Assembly (NCBI GenBank): GCA_019422905.1
Contig: JAHZCM010000037.1
Span: forward strand, 1 to 7,311
Direction of reading: 5' to 3'
Origin: Oscillospiraceae bacterium
GTDB taxonomy: Bacteria > Bacillota > Clostridia > Oscillospirales > Acutalibacteraceae
Length of the DNA stretch: 7,311 bases
The first letter of the stretch is position 1, and each line of letters opens with the position of its first letter. The notes under the pieces were generated by a model. That model was not told the origin of the DNA. It worked only from the letters and a program-made list of their open reading frames with translations, and did no database searches. Position numbers and translations under genes: made by a program. Positions 5,183-7,311 of the stretch are shown here, one piece after another.

Positions 5183-6610
5183 ATGAAAGTGTTGTTTTGC
5201 GCGAGTGAGGCGCTGCCCTTTGCGGCAACCGGCGGTCTTGCAGACGTGGCGGGTTCTCTGCCGCAGGCACTCCGCACGCGCCTGATCGGCTGCCGTGTCG
5301 TAATGCCGCTGTATGAAAGCGTTCCGCAGGAGCTGCGTGAGAAAATGAAATTCCTCACGAGCATCAGCGTGCCGGTGGCCTGGCGCCGCCAGTATTGCGG
5401 GATTTTTGAAGCGAAGGTCGGCAATGTCATTTACTATCTGATCGATAATCAGTATTATTTCAAGCGGCAGGGGCTTTACGGCCATTTTGACGACGCCGAG
5501 CGCTTTGCGTTCTTCTCACGCGCCGTGCTCGAAATGCTGCCGTATATCGAGTTTAAGCCGGATGTCATCCATGCGAACGATTGGCAGACCGCGCTTGTGC
5601 CGATTTATTACCGCCTGTTTTATGCGAACAACGATTGGTACAGCGGCATCAAGACGCTGTTTACCATTCACAATATTCAGTATCAGGGCCAGTACGGCTT
5701 TGAGATTCTGGAGGATGTTTTCGGTATTCCGAAAAGTGAAAACAGCCTTTTGGAATACAACAACTGCGTCAACCTGATGAAGGGCGCGATCGAAAGCGCC
5801 AACTGGGTTTCCACGGTCAGTCCGACCTATGCGCAGGAAATTCTCGATCCGTGGTTTGCCCACAAGCTGGATCCGATCCTTCGCGAGCGTGCGTGGAAGC
5901 TCTCCGGTATTCTGAACGGCATTGACGTTGTCGGCTATGACCCGGCGACCGATCCGAACCTCTATGAGCACTATGATGCGGAGCATATGGACGGCAAGGC
6001 GGTCAATAAGGCGAAGCTGCAGGAGCGCCTGTGCCTGGAGCCTGACCCGGAGGTGCCGCTGATCGGCATGGTCACGCGCCTTGTTTCCCACAAGGGTCTC
6101 GATCTCGTCAAGGGCGCCGTGGACAATATCATGACGTATACGAACGCGCAGTTTGCCGTTCTCGGCAGCGGCGACTGGGAATACGAGCAGTTCTTCAAGG
6201 AAATGCAGGCGAAATATCCGGGACGTTTTGTGCTGTGCCTCGGCTTTGTGCCGGAGCTGGCGCGCAAGATCTACGGCGGTTCCGATATTTTCCTGATGCC
6301 CAGCAAGAGCGAGCCGTGCGGCCTTTCGCAGATGGTTGCGCTGCGTTACGGCTCTATCCCGGTTATCCGCGAGACCGGCGGCCTCAAGGACTCCATCACG
6401 GACAGCGGCGACGGCAAGGGCAACGGCTTCACGTTTAAGTCGTACGATACGCAGGATATGCTCAATTCAATCCATCGCGCGATCTATGCCTATAACGAGA
6501 ACAAAGAGGGCTGGAATATTCTGGTCAAGCGCGCCATGGCGTGCGACAATAGCTGGGGACGCTCTGCAAACGAGTACATCCGGCTTTACAAGCAGCTTAT
6601 CAACAGCTGA
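5183..6610 (+). CDS. glgA: Glycogen synthase (ADP-glucose type, GT5)
   Basis: It transfers glucose from ADP-glucose to the non-reducing end of an alpha-1,4-glucan in the cytoplasm. The protein has 475 residues (E. coli 477) and the GT-B two-domain plan. The N-terminal domain carries TGGLADVAGSLP and HANDWQTALVP (His130). The C-terminal domain carries TRLVSHKGLDL with Arg299 and Lys304, matching E. coli Arg300 and Lys305. SEPCGLSQ with Glu377 matches E. coli Glu377, followed by RETGGLKDS. One oddity is that the usual lysine of the KxGG motif, Lys15 in E. coli, is Ala15 here (FAATGGL), although the rest of the motif is intact. GGAAAGG lies 8 nt before the ATG. It is the last gene of the operon and is followed by an intrinsic terminator. 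Confidence 0.96.
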   Translation: MKVLFCASEALPFAATGGLADVAGSLPQALRTRLIGCRVVMPLYESVPQELREKMKFLTSISVPVAWRRQYCGIFEAKVGNVIYYLIDNQYYFKRQGLYGHFDDAERFAFFSRAVLEMLPYIEFKPDVIHANDWQTALVPIYYRLFYANNDWYSGIKTLFTIHNIQYQGQYGFEILEDVFGIPKSENSLLEYNNCVNLMKGAIESANWVSTVSPTYAQEILDPWFAHKLDPILRERAWKLSGILNGIDVVGYDPATDPNLYEHYDAEHMDGKAVNKAKLQERLCLEPDPEVPLIGMVTRLVSHKGLDLVKGAVDNIMTYTNAQFAVLGSGDWEYEQFFKEMQAKYPGRFVLCLGFVPELARKIYGGSDIFLMPSKSEPCGLSQMVALRYGSIPVIRETGGLKDSITDSGDGKGNGFTFKSYDTQDMLNSIHRAIYAYNENKEGWNILVKRAMACDNSWGRSANEYIRLYKQLINS

Positions 6611-6624
6611 GTATCCAACACAGA

Positions 6625-6653
6625 AGCGGGCGAGGCTTTCTCGTCCGCTTTTT
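6625..6653 (+). terminator. Intrinsic terminator of the glgBCDA operon
   Basis: AGCGGGCGAG (6625-6634) pairs with CTCGTCCGCT (6640-6649), ten pairs with one G.U, around the loop GCTTT. A run of five T (6649-6653) follows. It starts 14 nt after the glgA stop codon and marks the end of the operon. Confidence 0.93.
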
Positions 6654-6671
6654 ATATTGTGTCGCTACTGC

Positions 6672-6701
6672 GTGACAAAACCCGCGGTTCTACTGTAGAA
6701 G
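6672..6701 (+). promoter_or_regulatory. Candidate promoter for the downstream structured RNA / acetyltransferase
   Basis: GTGACA (6672-6677, five of six with TTGACA) and TAGAAG (6696-6701) are 18 bp apart. The pair lies just past the operon terminator and would start a transcript near 6708. The -10 is imperfect, so this is a moderate call supported mainly by its position. Confidence 0.4.
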
Positions 6702-6707
6702 AAAAAA

Positions 6708-6966
6708 GACTTGACCAATAATGGATGGAAAACAGCAGTAAGTAAAAACACAGAGCTGTTCTTTCGCGGACACAATTTCCCAAGAGGAATACGTGAAAAC
6801 CGGAGGGTTATTGTAAACCTTAAGACTGCCGGATATGAACTGGCTTACCGGCGGCAGAGCGAGCGATGCGATGATAATTTTCAGCGTCCCATAGGGGTCA
6901 GCGAGTGCCGGCCCCTCCGTGGTCTGAGCAGACCACCAGTTTACCAGCGCTTTTGATTCAAAGCGC
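6708..6966 (+). ncRNA. Probable structured non-coding RNA, about 260 nt, class unidentified
   Basis: No believable protein lies between glgA and the acetyltransferase gene, yet the stretch is full of stems. AACAGC (6731-6736) pairs with GCTGTT (6755-6760). CTGCCG (6826-6831) pairs with CGGCAG (6852-6857), or alternatively GCCGG (6828-6832) with CCGGC (6848-6852). AGGGGTC (6893-6899) pairs with GGCCCCT (6910-6916). GTGGTCTG (6919-6926) pairs with CAGACCAC (6929-6936). GCGCTTT (6947-6953) pairs with AAAGCGC (6960-6966). TGACC (6712-6716) can also pair with GGTCA (6896-6900), a possible long-range contact. Tightly packed 3' hairpins and purine-rich linkers suggest a folded RNA. The canonical signatures of RNase P, tmRNA, SRP RNA and T-box were not found. 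The raiA class of Clostridia is a possibility. It could be independent or a 5' leader of the acetyltransferase gene; the strand is inferred from the promoter and flanking genes. Confidence 0.55.
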
Positions 6967-6993
6967 ACATTTCGAAGGAAGGGAAGAGTATAT

Positions 6994-7311
6994 ATGAATG
7001 TCATTGCACAGGAGGAGGCGCTTTTGATCCGGAAAATGGAGGAGAGCACGGGTGATCTTGAGCAGTATCTGCGCTGGATGACAGACCCGGAGACCATGCG
7101 CTTCTGGGAGGGGATGACGGAAGCCTACGACCGGGAGCGCGTCGTGCGGGAATACCGGGAGTGCATAGAGGAAAAGGTCACACCGTGTATGGTTGAGCTG
7201 GACGGCAGAAGGATTGGATATTGCCAATTCTGCACGCTCGATGCGGCGCTGTACGAGGTACCGCAGACGGAATGGAACCGCGTTGTGCGGCCGGGCGAGA
7301 CCGTGTACGGC
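6994..7311 (+). CDS. GNAT-family N-acetyltransferase, AAC(6')-like, 3' end beyond the window
   Basis: The first 106 codons of an acetyltransferase run open to the end of the window. GNAT enzymes move the acetyl group of acetyl-CoA to an amine on a small molecule or protein. Three visible segments resemble the aminoglycoside 6'-N-acetyltransferase group and related RimJ/RimL-like proteins: YLRWMTDPETMRFWEGMTEAYD (about residues 28-49, with the DPE..FWEG pattern), VTPCMVELDGRRIGYCQF (about 68-85), and the final GETVYG. The acetyl-CoA-binding loop should come after the window, so catalytic integrity cannot be judged. GGAAGGG at 6978-6984 lies about 9 nt before the ATG. The gene follows the structured RNA and belongs to a different transcription unit from glgBCDA. 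The substrate is unknown; the resemblance does not prove drug resistance. Confidence 0.85.
   Translation, partial: MNVIAQEEALLIRKMEESTGDLEQYLRWMTDPETMRFWEGMTEAYDRERVVREYRECIEEKVTPCMVELDGRRIGYCQFCTLDAALYEVPQTEWNRVVRPGETVYG

Noticed and set aside
3731..5485. A 584-codon minus-strand frame spanning glgC, glgD and glgA
   Set aside because: It is antisense to three well-supported genes, crosses the intercistronic hairpin and has no recognised domain. It is a shadow of codon bias.
6711..6956. An 81-codon plus-strand frame between glgA and the acetyltransferase gene
   Set aside because: It starts at TTG with only weak purine-rich sequence upstream, and it is covered by stem-loops. A structured RNA explains the region better.
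6947..6966. A terminator at the last hairpin before the acetyltransferase gene
   Set aside because: The stem is good, but only ACATTT follows rather than a T-run, so it is treated as part of the RNA fold.
6690..7097. A 135-codon minus-strand frame overlapping the intergenic region and the start of the acetyltransferase gene
   Set aside because: It overlaps a better-supported gene on the other strand and has no recognised domain. It looks like a false translation of the RNA region.

Overview
The window carries a complete glycogen-synthesis operon from a Gram-positive anaerobe of the class Clostridia. The best guess is a gut Oscillospiraceae/Ruminococcaceae-like bacterium. That placement is inferred from the glgB-glgC-glgD-glgA order, the presence of glgD (a Firmicutes speciality), the Bacillus-type GlgC sequence, strong Shine-Dalgarno sites and moderately GC-rich codon use. 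No taxonomic marker was tested.

Layout. Positions 1-232 hold no convincing gene but are dense in inverted repeats: a hairpin at 96-129 and a set of mutually exclusive hairpins at 131-220. A tRNA-Val(CAC) with an encoded CCA end lies on the minus strand at 233-309, with its own promoter at 326-355. Positions 356-740 are the control region of the operon. They hold two promoter-like sites with nearly the same extended -10 (423-431 and 541-568), a 12-bp palindrome, and a leader of about 165 nt that can form alternative stems ahead of glgB.

The operon runs on the plus strand: glgB (branching enzyme, 753-2723), glgC (ADP-glucose pyrophosphorylase, 2778-3989), glgD (non-canonical pyrophosphorylase paralogue and probable regulatory subunit, 3989-5101, sharing one base with glgC) and glgA (glycogen synthase, 5183-6610). 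GlgC, probably modulated by GlgD, makes ADP-glucose from glucose-1-phosphate and ATP. GlgA adds the glucose to alpha-1,4 chains and GlgB introduces the alpha-1,6 branches. A strong GC-rich hairpin without a T-tract lies between glgD and glgA, and a clear intrinsic terminator ends the operon at 6625-6653. No phosphorylase or debranching enzyme is present.

Positions 6657-6993 contain no believable protein but have a promoter-like pair and at least five stem-loops over about 260 nt. I call this a probable structured non-coding RNA; a clostridial class such as raiA is a possibility I cannot confirm. The window ends inside a GNAT acetyltransferase gene (6994 to beyond 7311) resembling the AAC(6') group.

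The points most worth a second look are the structured RNA locus, the Ala at the position of the conserved N-terminal ADP-glucose lysine of GlgA, the histone-like Lys-rich tail on GlgB, the switch-like glgB leader, and the inverted-repeat cluster beside the tRNA.
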